From: Bacteroidales bacterium UBA4417
Lineage (GTDB): Bacteria > Bacteroidota > Bacteroidia > Bacteroidales > UBA4417
Assembly: GCA_002389705.1 (NCBI GenBank)
Contig: DGQJ01000378.1
Location: 617-7,704, forward strand
Direction: 5' to 3'
DNA length: 7,088 nt
Below the pieces are notes generated by a model, which saw only the letters and a list, made by a program, of their open reading frames with translations, had not been told where the DNA came from and made no database searches. Positions 1-6,957 of the stretch are shown piece after piece (the first letter of the stretch is position 1; the number at the start of each line of letters is the position of its first letter). The position numbers and the translations under genes were made by a program.

Positions 1-429
1 ACCAACATGCAGTTGTTTCGCGAAATTGAAAAGTCGGGATCGTTATATCCTTACTTCGACTATGCCCATGGCTATGGTGTTCCGCAAGCCGGTTATTTTG
101 TCGATGCCAAACCTGCCGCCACAGAGCCTTCTTTTAAAGTTGTCGAAAGCGGGGACAGTATATCCATCATCATTGAAAAACAATTGGTTGCTGCATGCAA
201 AGTTAATCCTGGTTTCGGAAAAAGTTTTGCCGAGCCTGCTGGTTCTGGTCCCGTTGCAAATCCTGAATACCTGTACTACAACATTATGGATGCCGGAGGA
301 GTGCTCCGCAGTTACTATGTGGTTGCGGTTACCCAACCCAACGCACTTACATTAAATAAAAGCGATTACCAGCCTGGAGACACACTAAATGTTCACTATG
401 CAGGTTACAGTATTTCAATAAAATTATAA
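1..429 (+). CDS. S8 (subtilisin-like) serine peptidase, C-terminal fragment
   Basis: This is the 3' part of a gene that begins before the window; the frame is open from base 1 (T-N-M-Q-L-F...), so the ATG at base 7 is an internal methionine, not the start. The segment TNMQLFREIEKSG followed by YPYFDYAHGYGVPQAGYF matches the end of a subtilase catalytic domain: the helix after the catalytic-serine region, then the D-x-x-x-GYGxP motif that closes the fold. The catalytic Asp, His and Ser all lie upstream and cannot be checked. About 100 further residues form a beta-rich tail ending in SISIKL; this tail does not resemble a T9SS sorting domain. Family members are usually exported endopeptidases, but this protein's location and substrate cannot be judged from the fragment. 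The stop is 9 bases before the next start, suggesting co-transcription. The family call is fairly secure from the GYGVP region; it rests on remembered family patterns. Confidence 0.78.
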   Translation, partial: TNMQLFREIEKSGSLYPYFDYAHGYGVPQAGYFVDAKPAATEPSFKVVESGDSISIIIEKQLVAACKVNPGFGKSFAEPAGSGPVANPEYLYYNIMDAGGVLRSYYVVAVTQPNALTLNKSDYQPGDTLNVHYAGYSISIKL

Positions 430-438
430 AACGCACAG

Positions 439-1134
439 ATGAATCGTTTCCTCACCTTTTTTTTATGCCTGTTCTCTTTGGTTGCTTTTTCACAGGATGT
501 ACTTCTAGAGCAAAATGTTGATAATATGGAAAGTAAACCTCTGTATGGACCAAACCTCCGGCATTTTGTTCATGGATATATCGGGTTGGGCTTTCCGGTA
601 GCTACCAGCAGTGAGCAGAATTTTATAAAACCTGTGGCTTCGAGCGATTTTAATGTCGGATTGAGATACAAACGCAGGTTTACCAATTACCTGGCAATGG
701 GTTTCGACCTGGGTATATCTGCTGTAGCGTATAAAATAAAACAGGACGATACTAAAACAGTGCCCGATACGCACATCAACGACAAGGAGAAAATACAGCT
801 CAATACCTTGCAAGGCGATACCTGGGTACGCATCAATGTAGGCCGGCGGGGAAATTATATAGGCAATTACCTGGATATCGGCGCTTATGGTGGATGGAAT
901 TTTATGAAAAAGCATAAAACCATCAACACAAATGCCGATGATGAAAAAGTAAAAATGTCTACAACCCGGCTCAGTTATGTTGAAAATTTATCGTATGGCT
1001 TAATGGCCCGGCTGGGCACCAATCGTTATGCCCTTACAGCGCGGTATCGCAGCAGCGATATTTTTGTATCTGGTTACGACCTTCCCGAATTGCCCAGGCT
1101 GGTGTTGGGAGTTGAGCTGGGGTTGTTTAAATAG
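439..1134 (+). CDS. Exported small outer-membrane beta-barrel-like protein, function unknown
   Basis: A 231-residue protein with a clear signal peptide (MNRFLTFFLCLFSLVAFSQ, cleavage probably near residue 18-19). The mature part has no recognised enzymatic motif. It contains alternating amphipathic strands rich in Gly and aromatic residues, such as GYIGLGFPV, FNVGLRYKRRF, YLAMGFDLGISAVAY, YLDIGAYGGWNF, YGLMARLG and YALTARYRSSD. It ends in LVLGVELGLFK, with strand-like character near the C-terminus. This pattern fits a small (about 8-10 strand) outer-membrane beta-barrel. A polar charged stretch at about residues 100-120 (KQDDTKTVPD...) could be an extracellular loop. It follows the S8 peptidase gene by 9 bases, with no promoter or Shine-Dalgarno sequence visible between, so the two are probably one operon and may act in the same envelope compartment. 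No specific function is assigned; a porin-like or assembly role is possible but unsupported. Confidence 0.75.
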   Translation: MNRFLTFFLCLFSLVAFSQDVLLEQNVDNMESKPLYGPNLRHFVHGYIGLGFPVATSSEQNFIKPVASSDFNVGLRYKRRFTNYLAMGFDLGISAVAYKIKQDDTKTVPDTHINDKEKIQLNTLQGDTWVRINVGRRGNYIGNYLDIGAYGGWNFMKKHKTINTNADDEKVKMSTTRLSYVENLSYGLMARLGTNRYALTARYRSSDIFVSGYDLPELPRLVLGVELGLFK

Positions 1135-1254
1135 TTCTTAATGAAAAAATTAATGTAGTTGAATTTTTTGATGTCTGGAGCCCTGCAATAAGTCTTCTAC
1201 TTAAATTTTACCTTATAATTTGTAAATTCAGATCATATTTAAAAATCTAAAGAT

Positions 1255-1267
1255 ATTGATTATCAAT
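1255..1267. promoter_or_regulatory. 13-base palindrome with the centre of a Fur-like box
   Basis: ATTGAT-T-ATCAAT is a perfect dyad of 6-base arms around one base. Its core TGATTATCA equals the central nine bases (TGATWATCA) of the classical 19-base Fur box, and the preceding GATAT resembles the left flank, while the right flank (ATGCA) does not fit. Comparing 1250-1268 with the E. coli consensus by eye gives about 13 of 19 matches. Fur control of TonB receptors is common, but this site lies about 236 bases before the receptor start and well upstream of the best promoter candidate, so a functional role is inference. It could also be another regulator's operator or chance in A/T-rich DNA. Confidence 0.3.
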
Positions 1268-1414
1268 GCACTCGGTTGTTTTATAAGATAATATCAGGGA
1301 TATCAAAGTGTCTCAGTTCACTTTGCAATAAATCATTCAGGCCGATTTCAGTTATATTTAAAGCTTTCAGTATAACACAGGAATTATTTCTGGTAAGATT
1401 CTTTTTGATCAAAT

Positions 1415-1424
1415 TTGTTAACAA
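1415..1424. promoter_or_regulatory. 10-base perfect palindrome TTGTTAACAA
   Basis: A self-complementary 10-mer located 25 bases before the putative -7 element at 1450-1457. Its position just upstream of a promoter would suit an activator or repressor site. No regulator can be named, and short A/T-rich palindromes occur by chance. Confidence 0.2.
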
Positions 1425-1426
1425 TC

Positions 1427-1457
1427 TTTTAATTCTCATTAAAATATAGTAATCTTG
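1427..1457 (+). promoter_or_regulatory. Putative Bacteroidetes-type promoter of the TonB receptor gene
   Basis: TAATCTTG at 1450-1457 differs from the Bacteroidetes -7 consensus TAnnTTTG at one position. A T-run at 1427-1430 lies 19 bases upstream, where the TTTG-like -33 element is expected, but is only a weak match. Transcription would start near 1464, giving a leader of about 40 bases. The leader is A-rich just before the ATG (AAAAAATTAAACTACAATTT) and has no Shine-Dalgarno sequence, as is usual in this phylum. Confidence 0.4.
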
Positions 1458-1502
1458 TCGGTTATTTCAGCGGATAAATCGTAAAAAATTAAACTACAAT
1501 TT

Positions 1503-4295
1503 ATGAGGAAAACTTTTACTCTTGTTTTACTTACTTTGTTATTATCACTCGCTACATATGCCCAGAGAGGTGTAATTTCAGGCATTGTAACCGATTCAAT
1601 TTCTGGAGAATCATTAATTGGTGTAAATATCGTGTATGGCAGAGGTGTTGGTACCGTTACAGATATAAACGGTAAATACACCATACAATTACCTTATGGT
1701 GATTATACCCTGAGTGTTTCTTATGTCGGATACATATCACAGGATAAAAAAATAAAAATTGGTGCTACACCGGTAGTCCAGAATTTTACTTTATCCAATG
1801 TTACACTTTCCGAAGTTATTATTGTTGCCGACATTGCCAAACAGCGTGAAACACCCGTTGCTTTTAGTAATGTGACACCACATAAAATTCAGGAACAACT
1901 TGCTGGCAGGGATATTCCAATGCTGCTAAACTCAACACCAGGGATTTATTCAACTCAAATGGGTGGCGGAGATGGTGATGCGCGCGTTACAATTCGTGGA
2001 TTTAGTGCCCGGAATGTGGGTGTTCTACTCGATGGGGTGCCCGTTAACGATATGGAAAATGGTACTGTATACTGGTCTAACTGGTTTGGACTTGATGCAG
2101 TTACCCGGAGTATGCAGGTTCAACGTGGATTAGGTGCTTCAAAACTGGCCTTGCCTTCAGTTGGCGGAACTATAAATATTCTTACCAAGGGTATTGACGA
2201 AAGGCAGGGAGGAAGCCTGAAACAGGAATTCGGGAGTGATGGATACCTCAGTACCTCATTTGGTTATAATTCAGGTAAACTTGCCAAGGGAATTGGTTTT
2301 ACTGTTGCCGGTACTTACAAGCAAGGTGATGGATGGGTTGATCATACATGGTCCAAAGCATATTTTCTTTATGGAAAAGTAGATAAGTATATCGGGAAAC
2401 ATATTGTTTCTCTGGCAGCGTATGGTGCTCCTCAAAGTCATGGGCAGCGCTCCTACAACCTGCCGGCTGCTGTTTACAACCAGCAATGGGCCATGGATCA
2501 TGGAGTTGATTCAGTTGCGTTAACAAAGTATAAGCCAAATTCATGGAAAAACGGTGCTTATACATACGATCATGGACGGCGCTTCAACCAGCATTTCGGC
2601 ACAATCGAAAATTATACCATCAACAACTACAATAAGTACGATTCTGATGGCAATCCGCTTGCAGATACCACTAACAGGGGCTCGTATACTGATAAAAATG
2701 AACGTATCAACGAATACCTGAAACCACAGTTTACCCTCAAAGATTTCTGGACAATTAACAGCAAGTTTTCAGTGAGCAATATACTTTATGTTTCGCTGGG
2801 CCGGGGAGGTGGAATACGTTCCAAAAACAGTATTACTGTGATGCCTGATGGAGAAATGGATTTTCAGAGCATGTACGATTATAATTCGTTCCACCCCATT
2901 TCAAAAAGTGATGCTTTTTACAGCAAAACCTTAAGGTCAGCAGGTAATTTCCTGGTTGAACGTAAAAACAATCACCGTTGGGTGGGTTTGCTTTCAACCT
3001 TCAATTATTCTTTCTCAAAAACAATTACCATGGCAGGTGGTATTGATCTTCGCGACTATAAAGGCATACATTATGAAGAAATTTATGACCTGGTTGGTGC
3101 TGATTATGTTAAAGATGCCTCCGATCAATCAATGGATTACCGGAATCCGGATGGTACATTTAACTTTCAGAAAGCGATGCGTTATAAGGGAGATAAGCTA
3201 AACTATTATAATGATGGTCTTGTACGTTGGGGAGGCGCATTTTACCAGGCTGAGTATAAAAAGGATCGCGTGAGCGCATTCATCAACATAACCGGCGCCA
3301 TTACGGGTTATAAACGTGTCGATCACTTTAAACCTGACTCCATACAGGAAACTCCCTGGGAGAAAATACCGGGATTTACTGTAAAATCCGGGGCAAATTA
3401 CAATGTAACTGAACACCTTTCAGCTTTTGTAAATGTAGGATATTTGGATAAAGCACCCCGCTTCAGCAATGTGTACGACAATAATAACCAGCTTTACCGC
3501 GATATCGAAAATGAAAAAGTACGCGCGGTAGAACTTGGTCTTGCCTATGGAAGCCCTAAATTCTCAGTAAATGTAAATACGTATTACACCAACTGGCTCA
3601 ACCGCCCGGTTGATTATGCTCCAGTAGTTCCAATCACAGATACCCTGGGTGGGCAAACGACATTTCTTAATGCCAATATCAATGGACTTGCTGCCGTGCA
3701 TAAAGGAATTGAATTGGATTTCGCATGGAAACTCAGTGATAAAATCAGGATTCAGGGACTGTTTTCCTTCGGCGACTGGAAATGGAATTCATCTGACTCA
3801 GTGCGTGTTCGCGATGATTATGGACAAACAGTCTTAACCCAGTACATCAATGCAAAGGGCCTTCATGTTGGTGATGCCGCTCAGTTTCAGGTTGGTGGTG
3901 AACTCAGGTATGAACCTATCCGCGATCTTTATGTGAGTGGCAACATTACATACTTTGATAAGTATTATTCCAATTTTGACCCCATGTCGTACGATGCATC
4001 TAATCCGGCATATAAAGCAAATTTTGATGAAAATGGCGACCCGATTGATCCCTGGAAAATACCTTCTTATGCGCTGGTTGATCTTCATGCAGGATATGCT
4101 TACAAATTTTCTAAAAAGTATCGTTTGCAATTCAGAGCTAACGTTCTTAACCTGTTCGACAGCGTTTATGTATCTGATGCCGATGATAATTCAAGAAATA
4201 TAGGGCAAAGTTTTAATTCACACGATGCAAAGTCGGCTGCAGTATTTTTTGGATTGGGACGGCGCTATACTGTTTCTGTAGCCTTTCAGTTTTAA
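1503..4295 (+). CDS. TonB-dependent outer-membrane receptor with carboxypeptidase-regulatory-like N-terminal domain
   Basis: A 930-residue active-transport receptor of the outer membrane, powered by TonB-ExbBD. Residues 1-21 are a signal peptide ending in TYAQ. Residues about 22-105 form a CarboxypepD_reg-like domain, with GVISGIVTD, GVNIVYGRGVGTVTDINGKY and YTLSVSYVGY; this N-terminal extension is typical of Bacteroidetes receptors. LSEVIIVAD at its end may serve as the TonB-box region. The plug covers about 116-228 and shows VTIRGFSARN (IRG at 164-166), VLLDGVPVNDMENG, and GLGASKLALPSVGGTINILTKG. The remaining ~700 residues are a 22-strand-type barrel ending in the terminal aromatic strand YTVSVAFQF, so the gene is full length and intact. 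No SusD-like lipoprotein gene follows, so it is not a SusC/SusD glycan pair, and no FecI/FecR-type regulators are visible. The next gene encodes a secreted PLD-family enzyme, which hints that the substrate derives from a phosphodiester compound. The substrate itself cannot be read from the sequence; iron chelates, nucleotides or other compounds remain possible. Confidence 0.92.
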   Translation: MRKTFTLVLLTLLLSLATYAQRGVISGIVTDSISGESLIGVNIVYGRGVGTVTDINGKYTIQLPYGDYTLSVSYVGYISQDKKIKIGATPVVQNFTLSNVTLSEVIIVADIAKQRETPVAFSNVTPHKIQEQLAGRDIPMLLNSTPGIYSTQMGGGDGDARVTIRGFSARNVGVLLDGVPVNDMENGTVYWSNWFGLDAVTRSMQVQRGLGASKLALPSVGGTINILTKGIDERQGGSLKQEFGSDGYLSTSFGYNSGKLAKGIGFTVAGTYKQGDGWVDHTWSKAYFLYGKVDKYIGKHIVSLAAYGAPQSHGQRSYNLPAAVYNQQWAMDHGVDSVALTKYKPNSWKNGAYTYDHGRRFNQHFGTIENYTINNYNKYDSDGNPLADTTNRGSYTDKNERINEYLKPQFTLKDFWTINSKFSVSNILYVSLGRGGGIRSKNSITVMPDGEMDFQSMYDYNSFHPISKSDAFYSKTLRSAGNFLVERKNNHRWVGLLSTFNYSFSKTITMAGGIDLRDYKGIHYEEIYDLVGADYVKDASDQSMDYRNPDGTFNFQKAMRYKGDKLNYYNDGLVRWGGAFYQAEYKKDRVSAFINITGAITGYKRVDHFKPDSIQETPWEKIPGFTVKSGANYNVTEHLSAFVNVGYLDKAPRFSNVYDNNNQLYRDIENEKVRAVELGLAYGSPKFSVNVNTYYTNWLNRPVDYAPVVPITDTLGGQTTFLNANINGLAAVHKGIELDFAWKLSDKIRIQGLFSFGDWKWNSSDSVRVRDDYGQTVLTQYINAKGLHVGDAAQFQVGGELRYEPIRDLYVSGNITYFDKYYSNFDPMSYDASNPAYKANFDENGDPIDPWKIPSYALVDLHAGYAYKFSKKYRLQFRANVLNLFDSVYVSDADDNSRNIGQSFNSHDAKSAAVFFGLGRRYTVSVAFQF

Positions 4296-4309
4296 ATGTA
4301 TCTGAACAT

Positions 4310-4317
4310 TAACTTTG
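4310..4317 (+). promoter_or_regulatory. Putative Bacteroidetes -7 promoter element before the PLD-family gene
   Basis: TAACTTTG matches TAnnTTTG exactly and is followed by GC, a common context. It begins 15 bases after the receptor stop codon. The -33 region falls inside the end of the receptor gene (TTTC at 4284-4287 or the T-run at 4290-4293) and is only a weak match. Transcription would start near 4324 with a leader of about 109 bases, so the downstream gene may have its own promoter as well as read-through from the receptor. Confidence 0.42.
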
Positions 4318-4432
4318 GCAGATTAATGGCTTGAATAGGATACAGCGGAACAACCCAGGCATTATTTTACCTGTCGAAAAAATAATCGAAAACCTCAAAT
4401 TGAAAATAATCAAATAATTAAATACTCAAACC

Positions 4433-6745
4433 ATGAAAAATTTTACCCTCTTTTTTGCGGCCCTGATGCTATGTATAGCCAGCGTTAGTGGGCAGACGAT
4501 TATCCCTATAGTTCAGGCCAGGGCTCAACCTGTCGGAAGTACTGTTACTATACGTGGAATAATCCTGAATGATGCTTCTAAAATGGGTTGGACCTATTAT
4601 ATCCAGGACGAATCTGGAGGAATAGCAGGATATAGCACCGTATTTAGCGATAAAGGTGCCAAGCCCGGCGATATCGTAACAGTGACCGGTACAATTAAAA
4701 ATTATAACTCATTGTGTGAGATCAGCCCTGTACAGAGTGTAACCGTTGTATCAAGCAATAATACGCTCCCGGAGCCTGCAGCTCTCAGCATTAGTGAGAT
4801 TATAACTGGCACAGGTGGAGAAGATAATGAATCTACTTTGGTAAAAATTACTAATGTACAGTTTGCTTTAGCTGACCAGGGAAAACCTTTTTCCGGCGGA
4901 TCTTCGGGATTCAATTATAATGTAACTGATGGGGCAGGTAAAACCATGCAGGTCCGGATATTGCCCCTAACTGATATTAATAATACACTTATTCCAATTG
5001 GGAAAGTTAATATTACCGGATGTCTGGGACAATATAGCTCAACTCCTAATACCGGGTATCAGCTTATTCCCCGTAGTTTGGATGATATAGTTGTTAACTC
5101 GTCTATTAAACTAACAACGCCTGTTACTGTTACTGATGCTACAAATGCTTCTGTAACTCTTAACTGGACAACAGATAATGCAGGATCAACTTTTGTAAAG
5201 TACGGTCATTCCAGGAACCTTGAAATGGGTATGCTTACTGGCACCGGAGGTGGTACTGATCATTCAGTCACAATACCGGGTACAGCTTCCGAATTATTTT
5301 ATGCCAGGGCATACTCGGTGAGTGGCACTGTTAGTACCGATACTGCAAAATCAACTATTGCTGCGTACATAACGGCATCAAACTCAACTGGTGCAATGAA
5401 AGTGTACTTCAATACGCCTGTTGATAATTCTGTATCAACTGGTACCAATGCAATATACGTGAACCAGGGTATTGATGATACACTTATCAACTATATCAAT
5501 CGCGCCAAGCAAACTATCGATATTGCTATTTATAATATTAATAATGATGGCATTACTAACATTTCAACAGCCATCAATAATGCCGCAATGCGTGGGGTAA
5601 ATGTGAGGTTAATTTATTGCGGGACTACTGCAAACCTTGGTATCCCACAGTTAAATTCAAGCGTTCATCTGCTTAAAGGCCCTGATAAAACCGGTCGAAA
5701 TGGTATTATGCACAATAAGTTTATGATTATTGATGCCAATTCGAGCAATGCAAACGAACCTATACTTTGGACAGGTTCAGTAAATTGGACCAAAGATAAT
5801 ATGAACACTGATGCCAATAATGTTATTATAATTCAGGATCAAAGTCTGGCTAAAACTTATCAGGTTGAGTTTGAAGAAATGTGGGGCTCCTCTACATTAA
5901 CCGCCAATGCAACCAATGCAAAATTTGGAAGCCAAAAAACGGATAATACGCCACACCAGTTGAAGGTAGCTAATAAGTGGGTTGAATGTTATTTCAGCCC
6001 TTCCGATAATGTTAACGTCGAGATTATTGACAGGATAAAATCCGCAAATTCGGATATGGAAGCTGCAGTAATGCTTATTACCCGAAAAGAAATGGCTTAT
6101 GCCATCTCTGATATTACCAAAACTGGTGCTACTGTCAGGTTTCTGGTTGATAATTTCAGTGATGAGGTAGTACCAGCCAACCCTCCAACTTATCCAAATC
6201 CTGATTCAACTGTATTCAATACTTTGAAAAAATCATGTATCCAGTTTGGCGACTACAAGGGAGGCGGTGTTATGCACAACAAGTATATGGTTGTAGATCA
6301 AAGTAATACAGCATCCGATCCTTTGGTCTGGACTGGTTCGCACAACTGGAGCGCCAGCGGGAACAATGACAATGATGAGAACTCAATCTGCATCCACGAT
6401 GCTACAATTGCAAACTTGTATCATCAGAATTTTGTTAAGCTCATTAAATCGGCCGATGTGTTTGTTAGCATGGACGAACCAATAGGCTTCACCAAAAATG
6501 ATCTGCTTGTGTTCCCAAATCCTGCAAACAATTTTGTAAATATTGATGTGAAGACATCAGCGTCAGTCTCTTACAAGGTACAGTTGTTTGATCTTTCAGG
6601 TCGGAAATTGGATGAAAGGACACAGGAATCAGCTTTTGGAGTTACCCGCACATCTCTTGATTTATCAGGGATTAAGCCGGGTATGTACTTAATTAAAGTT
6701 TCAAACCAAAACGGTTTCTACTCACAAAAGCTTATTGTAAAATAG
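4433..6745 (+). CDS. T9SS-secreted phospholipase D superfamily protein (probable nuclease or phosphodiesterase) with OB-fold-like and FN3-like domains
   Basis: A 770-residue exported enzyme. Residues 1-21 are a signal peptide (cleavage near SVSGQ). Residues about 22-220 look like the OB-fold/YhcR-type region of extracellular nucleases: VGSTVTIRGIILND, TYYIQDESGGIAGY, GDIVTVTGTIKNYN. About 223-315 resemble a fibronectin-III domain (SVTLNWTTDNAGSTFVKYG, ELFYARAYS). Two PLD half-domains follow. The first has H427-x-K429-x4-D434 in GIMHNKFMIID, then WTGSVNWT at 446-453. The second has H615-x-K617-x4-D622 in GVMHNKYMVVD, then WTGSHNWS at 633-640. Both catalytic sets are complete, so one chain could form a whole active site. 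In this superfamily the histidines form a phosphohistidine intermediate while cleaving phosphodiesters. Residues about 690-770 are a T9SS type A sorting domain (VFPNPANNFVNIDV, LFDLSGRKLDE, PGMYLIKVSNQNG, QKLIVK), indicating secretion or cell-surface attachment. The gene lies 137 bases after the receptor gene, and a strong terminator follows. GSxNW near HxK is reminiscent of nuclease-type members; phospholipase activity is the main alternative. Confidence 0.88.
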   Translation: MKNFTLFFAALMLCIASVSGQTIIPIVQARAQPVGSTVTIRGIILNDASKMGWTYYIQDESGGIAGYSTVFSDKGAKPGDIVTVTGTIKNYNSLCEISPVQSVTVVSSNNTLPEPAALSISEIITGTGGEDNESTLVKITNVQFALADQGKPFSGGSSGFNYNVTDGAGKTMQVRILPLTDINNTLIPIGKVNITGCLGQYSSTPNTGYQLIPRSLDDIVVNSSIKLTTPVTVTDATNASVTLNWTTDNAGSTFVKYGHSRNLEMGMLTGTGGGTDHSVTIPGTASELFYARAYSVSGTVSTDTAKSTIAAYITASNSTGAMKVYFNTPVDNSVSTGTNAIYVNQGIDDTLINYINRAKQTIDIAIYNINNDGITNISTAINNAAMRGVNVRLIYCGTTANLGIPQLNSSVHLLKGPDKTGRNGIMHNKFMIIDANSSNANEPILWTGSVNWTKDNMNTDANNVIIIQDQSLAKTYQVEFEEMWGSSTLTANATNAKFGSQKTDNTPHQLKVANKWVECYFSPSDNVNVEIIDRIKSANSDMEAAVMLITRKEMAYAISDITKTGATVRFLVDNFSDEVVPANPPTYPNPDSTVFNTLKKSCIQFGDYKGGGVMHNKYMVVDQSNTASDPLVWTGSHNWSASGNNDNDENSICIHDATIANLYHQNFVKLIKSADVFVSMDEPIGFTKNDLLVFPNPANNFVNIDVKTSASVSYKVQLFDLSGRKLDERTQESAFGVTRTSLDLSGIKPGMYLIKVSNQNGFYSQKLIVK

Positions 6746-6763
6746 GTAACTGTTGTTGTTACT

Positions 6764-6800
6764 GCAAGCCACTTCCCAACCGGGGGTGGCTTGCTTTATT
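6764..6800 (+). terminator. Rho-independent terminator after the PLD-family gene
   Basis: GCAAGCCAC (6764-6772) and GTGGCTTGC (6786-6794) form a perfect 9-base-pair G/C-rich stem. Inside its 13-base loop, CCC (6775-6777) can pair with GGG to extend the structure. TTTATT follows directly (6795-6800), giving a short U-rich tail. It begins 19 bases after the stop codon and ends the receptor/PLD unit. A small extra dyad, GTAAC (6746-6750) and GTTAC (6758-6762), sits between the stop codon and the terminator. Confidence 0.85.
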
Positions 6801-6822
6801 CTATGGATTTGGTTTTGATCAA

Positions 6823-6830
6823 TATTTTTG
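6823..6830 (+). promoter_or_regulatory. Putative -7 promoter element, distal, for the glycosyltransferase gene
   Basis: TATTTTTG matches TAnnTTTG exactly and is followed by CA. It lies 22 bases past the terminator and 127 bases before the GTG start. No good -33 element stands at the usual 19-21 base distance; TTTG at 6808-6811 is too close. No open frame of useful size lies between it and the glycosyltransferase gene. Confidence 0.3.
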
Positions 6831-6924
6831 CATTTTATTAAGCAAGAATTTTCAAAACATCAAGTGATATAATGGAGTAAGAATCATAACAGTTCTTAAA
6901 TAAATCACTCCGTTCAATATTTTT

Positions 6925-6934
6925 TATAATTTCG
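6925..6934 (+). promoter_or_regulatory. Putative -7 promoter element, proximal, for the glycosyltransferase gene
   Basis: TATAATTTCG contains TAATTTCG (6927-6934), one mismatch from TAnnTTTG. Transcription from it would begin around 6941, giving a very short leader of about 17 bases before the GTG. The -33 region is not convincing. Confidence 0.35.
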
Positions 6935-6957
6935 CTGCTCCAAATATTTTTTGCCCT

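Larger units (their letters stand above)
1135..1502. other. Long A/T-rich intergenic region without a gene
   Basis: These 368 bases contain no credible coding frame on either strand and no G/C-rich hairpin that would terminate the upstream operon. What can be seen is a 13-base perfect dyad at 1255-1267, a 10-base palindrome at 1415-1424, a near-consensus Bacteroidetes -7 element at 1450-1457, and a weaker TAATTTG at 1216-1222. The size and content fit a regulatory region for the receptor gene that starts at 1503. Confidence 0.6.

Noticed and set aside
7..429. Complete small gene starting at ATG 7
   Set aside because: The frame is open to the window edge, and the residues before and after the ATG continue the end of a subtilase domain, so it is a truncated gene tail.
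505..915. 136-codon open frame on the - strand
   Set aside because: It lies wholly inside the beta-barrel gene on the opposite strand, has no recognisable domain, and the + strand frame has a signal peptide and intact barrel pattern. It is a shadow frame.
1138..1153. TTAAT/ATTAA dyad just after the barrel gene as a terminator
   Set aside because: The stem is five A/T pairs only and has no U-run of the right kind directly after it, so it is too weak for an intrinsic terminator.
3834..4130. 98-codon open frame on the - strand inside the receptor gene
   Set aside because: Antisense to the well-supported C-terminal barrel strands of the TonB receptor, with no domain signal. The same applies to the other short antisense or shifted frames in 2271-2565, 2956-3416 and 4702-4914.
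1503..4295. SusC-type receptor of a polysaccharide utilisation locus
   Set aside because: No SusD-like lipoprotein gene or glycoside hydrolase follows; the next gene is a PLD-family protein. The receptor is also on the short side for a SusC.
4296..4334. 12-codon frame starting with ATG directly after the receptor stop
   Set aside because: Too short, overlaps the promoter-like TAACTTTG element, and has no sign of translation signals or conservation that I can judge.
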